Shown here: positions 53,369-63,691 of the stretch, piece by piece
How positions within the stretch are numbered: position 1 is the first letter of the stretch
Layout of the letters: every line of letters starts with the position of its first letter
Assembly: GCA_020796225.1 (NCBI GenBank)
Contig: CM036758.1
Location: forward strand, 69,639,274-69,703,273
Reading direction: 5' to 3'
DNA length: 64,000 bases
DNA from: Arion vulgaris
Lineage: Eukaryota > Mollusca > Gastropoda > Stylommatophora > Arionidae
Translations under genes and position numbers: made by a program
The notes under the pieces: model-generated
The model's input: the letters and a program-made list of their open reading frames with translations, nothing else
The model's database searches: none
What the model was told of the DNA's origin: nothing

Positions 53369-53484
53369 AGTGTTGTATATTGCGTAATTATGATCAAATA
53401 AACATAAAGTATGCATGGAGGTGGGTGTAAAGGTTTCAAAAAAGAAAGGATCCATAGGGCACAGCTATCGAACACGGTGACGTC

Positions 53485-53660
53485 TATGAAGGACCGTGCG
53501 GTTTGTTTTCTCAGTATGATGCAAGTCTTCGAAACGCCGCCCCTTAATTTTTTTCCTTTAAAATAACCAATTGTAATTTTGATTTTGCTGCTTATGTCGC
53601 CCCTCTTACGGTGCCGCTTATACGGTCGCCTCTCTGCATCATAGCACGGACGGCCCTACA
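53485..53660 (+). mobile_element. hAT-like MITE family copy
   Basis: AGGACCGTGCGGTTTG at the left and CACGGACGGCCCTAC at the right form weak inverted ends. Relative of 33856-34165. Confidence 0.5.
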
Positions 53661-53844
53661 TCTAAGTCATATCTTCATGGCGCCGTATTTTACTCTGCGG
53701 GATTTTAAGGTTAATCAGATTTTTTTAAAACAAAAAAAAATTCAGTTTTTTTCGAGAACTCCCATGAACACGATCTTCTAACTTTAACAATCTAATTTCA
53801 TTCTGTAACTATTTTACTTTCACAGAAAGCTCATCACGTGAGAA

Positions 53845-54262
53845 AATGAAATGCTTGAGGAAGACAGTGAGGTTACCAGGAAGAGATAGACTACGAAATG
53901 AAAACATCAGAAGCATAATTTCATTCACCGAATACATGGACAAAATGTAATTTCATTACGAATACATCGAGACAAATAGTGATTTGGACATTTAATGAGA
54001 ATTAGATACAACCAACCACTAATAACAGAATACAATAAAAAGAGATCGGGTACTAGAGCGAAGGGAAGACCAAGAAAAAGATGGTTAGACAATATCAAGA
54101 TCACACTACATAAACACGGATACAACACAACAAGGGCGACTCATCTGGACCTAGAACGCAAATTAAAGCTCCACCCGCTTAACGGCAAGAGAGAGAGCCA
54201 ATTCCATCTTCCACCTGGGAATATACATTACACAATAGACTATTCTACTGACCCTTAACCCC
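53845..54262 (+). pseudogene. RTE-like LINE C-terminal fragment
   Basis: TLRLPGRDRLRNENIRSII-like words at 53870, then GTRAKGRPRKRWLDNIKITL and ATHLDLERKLKLHPLN. Typical RTE-like tail with stops upstream of 53995. Confidence 0.68.
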
Positions 54263-54411
54263 ACCATTCGCTTTTTTACTGGAGAAAACCTCGCTTCATT
54301 AACTATATTAGCATTTATATTGTTATTATTAGTAATATTGCATACGTCAATTGGCGCCGCGTCTCTATAACCATCAGTCAGATACGCCCCAATAGATAAA
54401 AACGTTGAACA

Positions 54412-55205
54412 ACGCTACCTAGGAAACCTGAAACGATGACAGCGTACCTAGGAAAACCTGAAACGATGACAGCGTTACCTAGGAAACCCTGAAACATGGA
54501 CAGCGTTACCTAGGAAACCCTGAAACATGGACAGCGTTACCCTACGGAAACCCTGAAACGATGGACAGCGTTACCCTAGGGAAACCCTGAAACGATGGAC
54601 AGCGTTACCTAGGAAACCCTGAAACGATGGACAGCGTTACTCTGGAAACCCTGAAACGATGGACAGCGTTACCCTAGGAAACCCTGAAAGATGGACAGCG
54701 TTACCCTAGGCGACAATGAAGCTTCCTGAAACCCTGAAATGACAGCGTTACCTGAGAGGAACGCTGAGAACAATGGACAGCGTTCATCTAGGAAACCCTG
54801 AATGATGGACAGGTACCTAGGAACTTGGAAAATTTGGGACAGCGTTACCCTAGGAAACCCTGAAACGATGGACAGCGTTACCCTAGGGAAACCCTGAAAC
54901 AATGGACAGCGTTACCCTGAGGAAACCCTGAAACAATGGACAGCGTTACCTAGGAAACCTGAAACAATGGACAGCGTTACCCTAGGAAACCTGAAACAAT
55001 GGACAGCGTTACCCTACGGAAACCTGAAACAATGGACAGCGTTACCCTAGGAAACCCTGAAACGATTGACAGCGTTACCTACGGAAACCCTGAAACAATG
55101 GACAACGTTACCCTAGGGAAACCCTGAATAGATGGACAACGTTACCCTAGGGAAACCCTGAATAGATGGACAACGTTACCCTAGGGAAACCCTGAAACGA
55201 AATTT
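54412..55205 (+). repeat. 33-34-bp minisatellite, about 24 copies, ending in a LINE fragment
   Basis: Units read GGAAACCCTGAAACGATGGA then CAGCGTTACCCTA. The last unit runs straight into CCCTGAAACGAAATTTACTG, which continues as LINE sequence. Many units have 1-2 base deletions. Confidence 0.92.
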
Positions 55206-55490
55206 ACTGAGAGGGGCGAGAAATATTGGACTCAGTTTCGTGTAGGAGGTTGAATAAGTTGTACAGGATAGGATGGTATGGAGAAATTGCTTGCAGGCCT
55301 TGTGCAGTATATAATGGTGTAAGAGAAATATAATAAGATAATAATATTTGACGAGGAATCGATCAAAGAATAACAAATTGGATATTGAAGCAGGAAGCAA
55401 ATGGTTGAAGAAAGAAATGAAGCCCTAGGGAAAACCCTGAAACATACCTTACTGCTAGAGGCGAGAGATAAACTTAATTTCATGGAAGAG
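55195..55490 (+). pseudogene. LINE C-terminal fragments (two partial repeats)
   Basis: GAAACGAAATTTACTGAGAG at 55197 and CCTGAAACATACCTTACTGC at 55436 are both versions of the GAAACGAACTTTGCTGAG segment of the LINE at 20060-20340. AAATTGCTTGCAGGCCTTG marks the downstream part of the same family. Confidence 0.6.
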
Positions 55491-55493
55491 ATT

Positions 55494-55668
55494 CTTCTTC
55501 TTCCTCTTTGAACGCTCCATATCCACCACTTGCTAACCACGCTGTGTGATTTGTATGTGATCTGAGCCTACGAGTGATTGTACGTTGTGCCAGTTATGCG
55601 CCTACAAGTAAGCCAGCACATCCGATTTCTACGATGCTTTTTATTTACTAGGTCCTACATCAGTCGCC
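55494..55668 (-). mobile_element. SINE-B copy, part 1 (split by SINE-D)
   Basis: CTTCTTCCTCTTTGAACGCT to CATCAGTCGCC. Resumes at 55947. Confidence 0.78.
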
Positions 55669-55680
55669 TCTCAAGACATT

Positions 55681-55925
55681 AAAGGGTTTTTAAACCGAAG
55701 GATTGACTTCAATGCACCGGGTTCTACCCCATATGGTTCGGTCCCTCTCTGCAGAAATGGCACGCCACCTACTGAAAGTATTGCACAAAGCACGAACTCA
55801 GTAGCTCCAGCAACAATCCTAGGGGTCTCTGGAAAACTGCACTCGTGAACAGAACGGCGCGGTCCGGATTCAACCCAGGACCTTCGACTCACAAGGCAAA
55901 GGCCTTAACCACTTAGCCACAGAGA
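55681..55925 (-). mobile_element. SINE-D copy inserted in SINE-B
   Basis: GGATTGACTTCAATGCACCG to CTTAACCACTTAGCCACAGA. Flanked by TCTCAAGACAT (55669-55679) and TCTCACGACAT (55947-55957), 10 of 11 identical, as expected for a target duplication from LINE-driven insertion. Confidence 0.85.
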
Positions 55926-55946
55926 CTCACGTGGCTCCATGAAGAG

Positions 55947-56021
55947 TCTCACGACATGCCTTGTAGGTTGCAGTGTTACTATTCTTTGCGTCCCTTGTGA
56001 GCCCGGTACTACACGGGCGAT
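55947..56021 (-). mobile_element. SINE-B copy, part 2
   Basis: CGACATGCCTTGTAGGTTGC to CTTGTGAGCCCGGTACTACA. Confidence 0.78.
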
Positions 56022-56110
56022 GGAAGAGATTAAACGAGTTGACCAGGATAAAGCAGCATGGACATATTGCTTGCAGAAGCTATATAATGTACAAGTGCTA
56101 TATGAATATA
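56022..56110 (+). mobile_element. LINE 3' scrap
   Basis: GGAAGAGATTAAACGAGTTG and CATATTGCTTGCAGAAGC match 43670 and 55290. Confidence 0.5.
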
Positions 56111-56122
56111 ATTTATAATTTC

Positions 56123-56556
56123 GGAGTCTCTGTGGCGCAGAGGTTACGTGCTCGTCTCTCGTGTCAAAGGTACCAGGTTCGTTCCTTTGTGGAGCCACAT
56201 GGATATTTTTCCAGAGATCCCTGATATCAGTGTAGGCGAGATCTAGTTCCTAGTCCTTTCGGAGACGGACGATAAAACGTAGGTCTCGTGTCCAATTTGA
56301 GCACGTGAGAAAAACATTGGCAGTTCAAAATCGAGATCAGGCTGGAAAGCCGCTGCCCGGGCAAAATGTATTAGACAAGATCTATTTTTAATTCCTATAA
56401 AAATATCTTCATCTTCAAAATTACATCGGGGACCCTCGCCAGTGCTACGGAGTTCGTGCACTGCAGCTAAGATCTCTCTGCGTAAGAAAGAGATAGGAGC
56501 ACACATGGTTACTCACCAAAGTGCAATGATCATTGTCCTATCCAATCAATCAATCA
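56123..56556 (+). mobile_element. SINE-A copy, full length
   Basis: A-box TGTGGCGCAGAGGTTACGTG, B-box-like ACCAGGTTCGTTCC, 3' tail AGATAGGAGCACACATGGTT and (CAAT)n. Confidence 0.82.
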
Positions 56557-56589
56557 AAATGTAAAAATTATTGTGTAATTATGTATTTG

Positions 56590-56790
56590 AGCCTGTATTT
56601 TTCTTTGACCAAAGGCACACGATAAATTATGTGGTCAGCACAATGTTAGCCGTCTTTATATTTCAGTCTTTCCCTGGTACATTACCAAAACGGAATCGAT
56701 GTTACTATTGGCAAAAATCCCACTCTAACTGAACAAACTGATCCCGAGACCACACACCCCGAAACCAGGGACCTAGCTTCTATACTATCG
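56590..56790 (-). mobile_element. SINE-F copy, decayed
   Basis: AAAGGCACACGATAAATTAT, GTGGTCAGCACAATGTTAGC; the head is unclear. Confidence 0.5.
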
Positions 56791-56999
56791 CGGCTCTTAT
56801 TAATAAATGCAGAAGAAACACAAACTCAGATTCGAGCTAGTTGTATAGAAGCGATGTATTTCAAAACTTTCAAATTTTTGTTATTAACTAGTCGTGCGTT
56901 TTCTCATACAAAGTTAAGTTGTAAAGATTTAGAGGTGACGACTAGCTGCATTGCACGAGAATTTCCCGATATGGTTCAGTCATTCCACCCAAGTGGTTA

Positions 57000-57240
57000 C
57001 CGGGGTCCAAATTTGGGGTGTAAAGAATAGAACCACTGTTACCTGCAACGCATGTCGTAAGAGGCGACTGAGGAGGCTTGGCTGAAATCGGAAGCATGTG
57101 TCCTAAACGTGTAAAAGTTTATGATTTTAGGGGCCTACCAAACCAATGTGCAACGTATACACGTTCTTGGTAAAGATCAAACATATCACAAAGAGTGATT
57201 AAAATTGGTGTAAAGAACGAACACAAAGAAGAAGAAGAGA
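57000..57240 (+). mobile_element. SINE-B2 copy
   Basis: ATTTGGGGTGTAAAGAATAG, GCATGTCGTAAGAGGCGACT (core shared with SINE-B), then the variant part GTGCAACGTATACACGTTCT and a GAAGAAGAAG tail. Confidence 0.75.
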
Positions 57241-57369
57241 TCCTGTCATTCTACGTTGAAATAGCATGTATTATATTTATATTCAGTAAACTACTTGAAT
57301 TCTTTAAAAGGAGTTGATTCTTATTTCTCATGTTTGGTGACCTACACGCTCTAATATAACAAATAAAAG

Positions 57370-57607
57370 GCACCTCAGGTTGAAAGGGTCTGTCTCGGCT
57401 TAATCCTCCACGGAACAAAAACACAAGAAATGGCATGCCGCCTTTAAAACGTATTGCACAAAGCATGAACTCCGTAGCTTCAGCAACATTTCTAGAGATA
57501 TCTGGAAAACATACACAGCGTGAACTTAACAATGCCTCCTCCTGTAAAGATTCGAAAGAAAACCTCCAACATCTAAAGCCAACGGCTTGACCACTGTGTC
57601 CTTCAGA
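57370..57607 (-). mobile_element. SINE-D copy, diverged
   Basis: GGCATGCCGCCTTTAAAACG, GCACAAAGCATGAACTCCGT; B-box region GATTCGAAAGAAAACC is mutated. Confidence 0.65.
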
Positions 57608-57689
57608 ACCTCAAAGCTACTTTTTTGTTCTCTAGTCATGTTTTGCCACATCGTCATGATAATATGAGATTTCTAGAACGGATTTTTGT

Positions 57690-57955
57690 GTGCGCTTCAT
57701 AAACAGTGTGTTTAACCTCTGAAGTCGGAGAAATCACGCCTGTATGGCGGGGAAGGCTGATAAAATGTAAGCAACCCTTCCGAACAAAAATCAGTCAGAA
57801 GCGACATACCAATCGCTAGGCTACATCTGAATTTATAAATGGTGAGCACATGGAGAAGAAGAACAGTGTTTTCTTCGCCACTGTTATCTCTGAGATCCAC
57901 CTTTGCGTAAACGGCCTTTTGCTTTGTATCCACTGTATCGGAGTAGCATTGCTGC
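57690..57955 (-). pseudogene. LINE C-terminal scrap, relative of 13596-13955
   Basis: GAGATCCACCTTTGCGTAAA and GTATCCACTGTATCGGAGT match 13640-13710 with substitutions. Confidence 0.45.
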
Positions 57956-57970
57956 CCCAAAGCACAAGTA

Positions 57971-58236
57971 TTCTTCTTCGTCTTCAAACGCTCCATATCC
58001 ACCACTTGTTAACCACTCTACGTAATTTGTATGTGATCTGAGCCTAAAAGCGATTGTACGTTGTGCTAGTTATGCACATACAAACAAGTAGGCCAGCACA
58101 TCCGATTTCTGCGATGCTTTTTATTTACTAGGTAGCTTCCTAGGTCCTATATCGTTCGCCTCTTACGACATGCCTTGTAGGTCGCAGTGGTACTATTCTT
58201 TACTTCCCTTGTGGGACTCGGCACCACACGAGCGAG
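57971..58236 (-). mobile_element. SINE-B copy, full length
   Basis: TTCAAACGCTCCATATCCAC to GGGACTCGGCACCACACG. Confidence 0.8.
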
Positions 58237-58459
58237 CACAAGTAGTAAAACCTTAAATAAACAAATATTATCTAATACAAGCTCTGAACATGTTAATATG
58301 TCCATGAATAACAAGACTGTAACAGTTACCTTCCTGGCACAGTTATCAGAACTGCATATAGTTCGTGAAGAACGTTCTAATGTCCAGTTTTAGTTAAATT
58401 AATTATCCACTACAAAGCTGTTACGTACTTCCAGTAGCGAGTCTGCTACCTAACCACCA

Positions 58460-58830
58460 CCATTCTAAACAACACCCTCTCGACAAACAGTCACGTCGAC
58501 ATCAACCTGTTTCACCCCGTTCTCGCTGTAACGCGTCTCCCTAGCCAACGATTGTTGCTCGTTTGGCCCTCACACCAACCTTCCCACCTCGCCGTTGTCT
58601 CGTGTACTCTCTATACGCCAACATTAGACAAGTGGCTCGTGAGATTAGATGTACAGTTTTGAGTTATGTTGCAATTTAATACAATAATACTGCGACGTAA
58701 CAAACACCCAGTCACGGAGTATAAGCATAGTTATGTTGACAAAATCGTCGTTTCGACAACACTACCGTTATCAAGCACAAGTCACACGAAAGATGCAGTT
58801 ATCACACTAACATGGTTATTCCACAGTCAA
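58460..58830 (-). mobile_element. Possible second Penelope-like remnant with hammerhead-like core
   Basis: Minus strand 58748-58775 reads CTTGATAACGGTAGTGTTGT then CGAAACGACGATTTTGTC, the same TGATAA - hairpin - GAAACG order as at 25981. Surrounding sequence is otherwise unlike that family. Confidence 0.4.
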
Positions 58831-58879
58831 CTCTAATATTGGGCCGCATAACTCTCCGGGAAACCCCAACCTTTGATTT

Positions 58880-59028
58880 TGGTGGCTGGGTTTTATATAT
58901 GTTTGATAGAACACTGCAAGCGCTTTTGCAATTTTACTCAATTCTGTGAGTCTATGGTTATTTATTGATGAAAAATATTCATAATACTGATATTCCTTAT
59001 TGTTAAACTTAACTTGTTACATAATATA
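58880..59028 (-). mobile_element. Repeat R copy 4, part 1 (split by Tc1 element)
   Basis: GTTTGATAGAACACTGCAAG to TTAACTTGTTACATAATATA; it resumes after the Tc1 element at 63920. The ORF strand carries a TAA. Confidence 0.75.
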
Positions 59029-59279
59029 CTGAAGCACAATAAAAACGCACCACTATGATAAATACTGTTGCTGAGAGGGTGAGCAAAAAAGTGTGGGAAT
59101 GTATTTTCCCCGTGTTTGTCATGAGGTAGAGAGCGAATGGCTGCTGGAATGGAAAGTGAATTTTCAAACCCACGGGTTTGTGTACAAACTACAAGAAAAC
59201 AATTAAAGTTACACGTGCAACACGATTCCCAACAGCTAGGACCTTGAAAGTGTGTAGGCGTTGTGGCAGTACCCTCTCT

Positions 59280-60155
59280 TTAGCCTGTTACGCCCTTGGC
59301 GTTTAGGGCAGCAACAAACGTACACCATTCTTCCCTGTTCATGGCCTTCCTCTGTATTGTGTTCCAGCTATGATTCATTTCCTTCAGCTCTTGCTCTATC
59401 GTTCTCCTCCAGGTCGTCTTGGGTCTTCCACGCTTTCGCCTACCCTCTGGAGTCCATCTCAGTGCAGTTTTCGTGTCGGAGCCAGTCTCCATGCGCATCA
59501 CATGTCCAATCCATCTCCAGCGTCGTCTTCGGATGATAGTGCCCATATTCTTTTGTTGGCATCGTGTAAGCAATTCTTGATTCGAGATAGTAGTCGGCCA
59601 GTACACGCGTAAGATTTTTCGCAGACAAGTTGTATGAAAGGTGGAGAGTCTGGACATATCCTGTTCTGTCATTCTCCAGCATTCCGATCCGTACAGCAAT
59701 GTTGACAGCACACAGCTGTTATAGATACTAGTCTTGGTTCTGATGCTGTATTGGGCAGATTTCAAGGCGGTCTGAAGGGTCATGAATGCACTTCGTGCCT
59801 TACTCAGTCTGTTTTTAATGTCAGATCCAGCGCCTCCTTCATAGCTAATAACACTTCCAAGGTATGTGAAAGCGGTTGTATCTCGGAGGGTTTTACCTTC
59901 TAGTTTGACTGGTGCTGGGGTTGCTATGTTCAGAGTCATTACTTCAGTTTTTTTCTGATTTATTTTCAGCCCAACCATCTCACTACATTGGTTAAGGCGG
60001 CAGGTCTTTTCCTGGATATCTCTATGTGTATGAGATAGAGTGCGATGTCATCTGTAAAATCTAGGTTCTTCCAAGTGGATGTGAGCACATCTACAACGTC
60101 CTTGCTCAATTTCCCGTTGTTTAAACGCATCTCCCAATCATGACATTGTTGCATA
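59280..60155 (-). pseudogene. RTE-like LINE reverse transcriptase, 3' half
   Basis: Minus strand: NLDFTDDIALYLIHIEISRK (altered FADD box), then in the next frame VGLKINQKKTEVMTLN, TAFTYLGSVISYEGGAGSDI, STLLYGSECWRMTEQDMSRL, RRRRWRWIGHVMRM, RKRGRPKTTWRRTIEQELKE and NREEWCTFVAALNAKGVTG. Complete from the FADD box to the C-terminus with one main frameshift near 59975. First catalytic Asp context changed (FTDD). No endonuclease domain in the window. Other copies: 49405-50330 and 3264-3420. Confidence 0.88.
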
Positions 60156-60379
60156 GTGGCCTACATAACACATCGCTTGCTCGCACTCTTTACTCAAACT
60201 TTAAAGTTCTGAAGTTTGAACATTTGATGTAATTGCTGTACACTTTATAAAAAATTATAAAACACAGTCGGATTCCATACTATTTAAATGTCGCGCATAG
60301 CACTCGTTATGCATCAAAGTCTCACGAAAATCTACAAAGTTATTAGAGTTTCTTTTGCCTATTCAACTACTTTGATTTG

Positions 60380-60480
60380 CTCTAGTATATTTTAAGAGCA
60401 ACATATTTTGCATTTCTATAGGTCTATGTCCTTTATTGATGAAATTCAGCTTAGTATTCCTTATTTCTTATTTACATAAT
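60380..60480 (-). mobile_element. Diverged second copy of the repeat R / Tc1 left junction
   Basis: GTCTATGTCCTTTATTGATG, TATTCCTTATTTCTTATTTA and CATAAT follow the order seen in 58935-59025. The sequence after it (60485-60690) parallels 59050-59275. Confidence 0.5.
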
Positions 60481-60780
60481 CAGTAATACGTCACGATGAT
60501 GTAAAACTTTGCTTGGGGGACAAAAAGTAGAAGTTTTCCGCCAAGTTTTACAATCGGAAGGGAGCTCTGGAATCGAAGTGAATTTCTAACCTCACAGGTT
60601 TATTGGGTATCCTATATAGTAAACAATTCAAAGTTAGCTGCAAACGTTCCGGTCTATTTGAAAGTTTGAACGTTGTGGCAGTATACTCGGTATAAACAGG
60701 CCCAGTTGAGATAAAACACCTGGTACATGTGCTTACAATGCCACGAGTTGTGGTTTTCAACATTGGTACTACATTAACTG
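60481..60780 (+). mobile_element. Second copy of the Tc1 5' region
   Basis: GCTCTGGAATCGAAGTGAAT, CACAGGTTTATTGGGT, AACAATTCAAAGTTA and GTTGTGGCAGTATACT align with 59138-59270 (GCTGGAATGGAAAGTGAATT, CACGGGTTTGTGT, AACAATTAAAGTTA, GTTGTGGCAGTACCCT). Confidence 0.55.
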
Positions 60781-60874
60781 TTATTTTGTGTAAAACTAGC
60801 CTTTAAAACAGCGCTGTCTGTGGGTAGTGGGACATTACACACTCAAGACATATACCAGCGCAACTAGCCAAAAA

Positions 60875-62051
60875 ATGGCAGAACCAATTCCAGTGTTTAA
60901 CTTTGATCTACAGAAAGACTTCGAAGGCGGATCACTTCACAGAAATGGCACACTAGTGATCACAGTAAGCGGACCACAAGTCCATAAAATCTCATACTCT
61001 CTTATGACCAGCATACTGATGGGACCAGGACGGATCGGTCCGGTGGAGTCACCTCGTCTACCGCTTCGAAAACCCTCATAAATGGTTTGCGACTCTGTCC
61101 TCAGCGGCACACATTCAGCACTACCAAAGAATTCACGGCACAACCTTCCAACTTCAAGACCCAGAACTAGCCGTCACAATCGAACATTTAGAGAAGGAAA
61201 GAGCAAGGGTGATCCATTGGATACCCCCACAATGACAATAACACAGGTGCAAAATTTAGCGCAAACAATCACCGGAGATCCAAAGACAGAAGTGACAAAA
61301 ATTCCCAGCGCCCCGGATAAGTGGGCTTTTACATATAAACCAACTCCAAAAAGAATCCCACACCACGCAAAAATCAACATACAGGGTGAGAACGAGGAGA
61401 GCCAGAGCAACGTATGGATTACTCTGCCGGGCCGGAGAACGCAATGTGCTACGTGCGGCCAAGACACGCATTGGTCAAGCCAGTGTCCATTGGCAAAAAC
61501 AAAATCCGAAACTAGCAGTAAGACTCGAAAAATCACCAACGACAATGCCCTCTAAAGAAGGACAAGATCCAGTGCCACCAAGACTAGAAGTCAAGTCCGC
61601 AACAACTGCAGCTACGTTTCCTCCTGAGAAACCACCAACATACAGAGAACAAAAGACGCCAATGACGAAAAACAACGACCACGGGGAAAGACCGTCAACA
61701 TCCCACACGAATCCTACCGACAAAGCAGATATGGAATCCGAAGACTCAAGCGACAACTTTAAGAAAATAGAACGAAAACGGAAGAGAAACAAGATACCAA
61801 CAGTACGAAGAAGCTACACACAACTAACGACAAGCACTGAACCCGGAGAACAGTCACGACAGACAAAGATATCAGATAGCGAACAAGAAAACTACACACA
61901 CGCCACCGACTTCAACATTATACCAACACTCACAGCCACCTCTTCGTGGTTTGAACTGGCAGCAGAAATTTTCGAGGAAAGTCCTCAAAATATCCAGACC
62001 GACCATACAGAGACAATACCAGATAATCAGGACTTCGCAGCCATCATTTAA
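60875..62051 (+). pseudogene. LINE ORF1-like (gag-type) protein with one CCHC zinc knuckle, frameshifted
   Basis: ATG at 60875 starts MAEPIPVFNFDLQKDFEGG; after shifts near 61060, 61220 and 61540 the reading continues FATLSSAAHIQHYQRIHGTT, TKIPSAPDKWAFTYKP and CATCGQDTHWSSQC (61445-61486, C-x2-C-x4-H-x4-C), then a charged tail (ERKRKRNKIPTVRR) to the stop at 62049. One zinc knuckle after an RRM-like or uncharacterised N-terminal part fits ORF1 proteins that bind element RNA. No ORF2 follows within 640 bp. Lies between the 5' region and transposase of the Tc1 element. Confidence 0.72.
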
Positions 62052-62698
62052 CAATCAAAAGATTCTAGCAATCAACAACAAATACTAACAATGCTGGCAG
62101 AGTTCAGGCTACTAGTATGGGTATGCAGAAACAACGCTAAACACAGTAATTGCCAATACAACTCACGACTTTTCCAACATATATACATCCAACACACCAA
62201 TAACAAACAACACGACACACACTGCCAATAGCAGAACACCAATTCAGGAGTCGAGTGAGAAAGAAAGGCTTTGGAGAAATGGTTTGTAAATTCGGTTTCA
62301 TCACATAGGAAAAGAACAAAGTGACACAAATAGGATAGCATTGTGCAAGTGATACAAGACTAAAATAAGTTTAAATTAGAGTTTTTGTGTTAGGAACTGG
62401 TTTTAAGTAAAAATCCGTGTTAGAGACTGATTTTAACTTTAGAGGGGAACAAAACAAAAAACAATTGAGTTTGGACGTCTATCATGATTCTTTGAAAGAA
62501 GAAATTGGATAACGTAACTTGATGTCTATGATTGTACGTATTTGATATCTATAACCCTTGTCTGGATTTTGAATTGTCTGTCACTAAATATTAACAACAC
62601 GATGTCTGTTACTTTAAATATGTGCAAACTGTAAATGTAAAATGAATTGTAGGTTACATGCTTGAAGTTGAATTGAATAAAGCTTAAAATATCGGAAA
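62052..62698 (+). other. 3' untranslated-like segment after ORF1
   Basis: A-rich, no long frame, ends with GAATAAAGCTTAAAATATCG (a possible AATAAA signal at 62676) directly before transposase sequence. Repeated TTTTAAGTAAAAATCCGTGT / GATTTTAACTTTAGAG words near 62400. Confidence 0.45.
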
Positions 62699-63691
62699 AT
62701 GACCGCCAACGAGCCAGTGGTATGTTGTCTACCGGAATGAGCTCGAGGGCCATTGCCAGAAGGATGAATTGCCACCACATCACTATTGTACGTCTCAATG
62801 AACGTTACGGAGCCACTGGCAGTGCCGGGATAGACGTCGGAGTGGCCAACCACGAGTTACTACCCTGCGCAAGATCGCCATATTGTGCTCAGTCACCTAA
62901 GGAATCGTTCTCTCCCGGCAAGTCGAACAGCAACAGCAATAGTGGGTAGACGTGGGCAAGTCTCTCGAATGACAGTCATACGATGACTCAGAGATACAGG
63001 CCTTACTGCAAGACGACCTTATGTTGGGCCAAACTTGACTCACAGACATCGTCAGCAGCGCCTGCAATGGGCAGAACAACATGTCAGATGGACTAGACTG
63101 CAGTGGAATGCTGTCCTATTCACAGACGAAAGCAAATTCAAACTATCCTTTGCTGATGGACGTGTGCGGATTTGGCGACGGTGTGTAGAGCGTTTTGCAA
63201 ATTGCTGTGTTCGTCAATACAACAGATTTGGAGGTGGTAGTATTCACATTTGAGGAGGATTCAGTTTTCACCATAGCTTGCCTCTTCACATCTTCCGTGC
63301 AAATGTTAATGCTGTGACATATCGAGATGAGGTTCTGGATGCATTGGTTTCTCCTGTGTTCAGAAATTATCCAGACTTGCAGCTTCTCCAGCAGGATAAC
63401 GCAAGTGCGCACACCGCACGCTTAACGCAGCAATATCTACAGCAGCAGAACATTATGACAATTGATTGGCCTGCCCTATCATCAGACATGTCCCCTATAG
63501 AACATATTTGGGATGAGCTTGGACGCAGAGTCTACAGGCACGCCCTGGCAGCTAATCTGCAACAGCTTGAAGATACTCTTACATGTGAATGGGACTTGAT
63601 TCCACATGATTTCCTTCACAGACTTGTGCATTCCATGCGGAGACGCTGCCAAGCTTGTTTGCAAGCACACGGTGGACATACCAGATACTGA
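62699..63691 (+). pseudogene. Tc1-like transposase (DD34E), inactive
   Basis: Helix-turn-helix part: MLSTGMSSRAIARRMNCHHI and VRLNERYGATGS. After a one-base shift near 62825: RRPYVGPNLTHRHRQQRLQW, VLFTDESKF (first Asp, codon 63125), GRVRIWRR, LLQQDNASAHTA (second Asp, codon 63395) and SSDMSPIEHIWDELGRRV (Glu, codon 63500). Exactly 34 residues separate the second Asp and Glu, as in Tc1. Stops: TGA where Arg is expected near 62985 and TGA where Trp is expected at 63254. The first 10-20 residues are missing at the LINE junction. Such enzymes cut and paste at TA. Confidence 0.92.

Noticed and set aside
59280..62051. A retrovirus or LTR retrotransposon (RT plus zinc-knuckle gag)
   Set aside because: The RT motifs are of non-LTR type, RT and ORF1 lie on opposite strands, and there are no long terminal repeats, protease or integrase.
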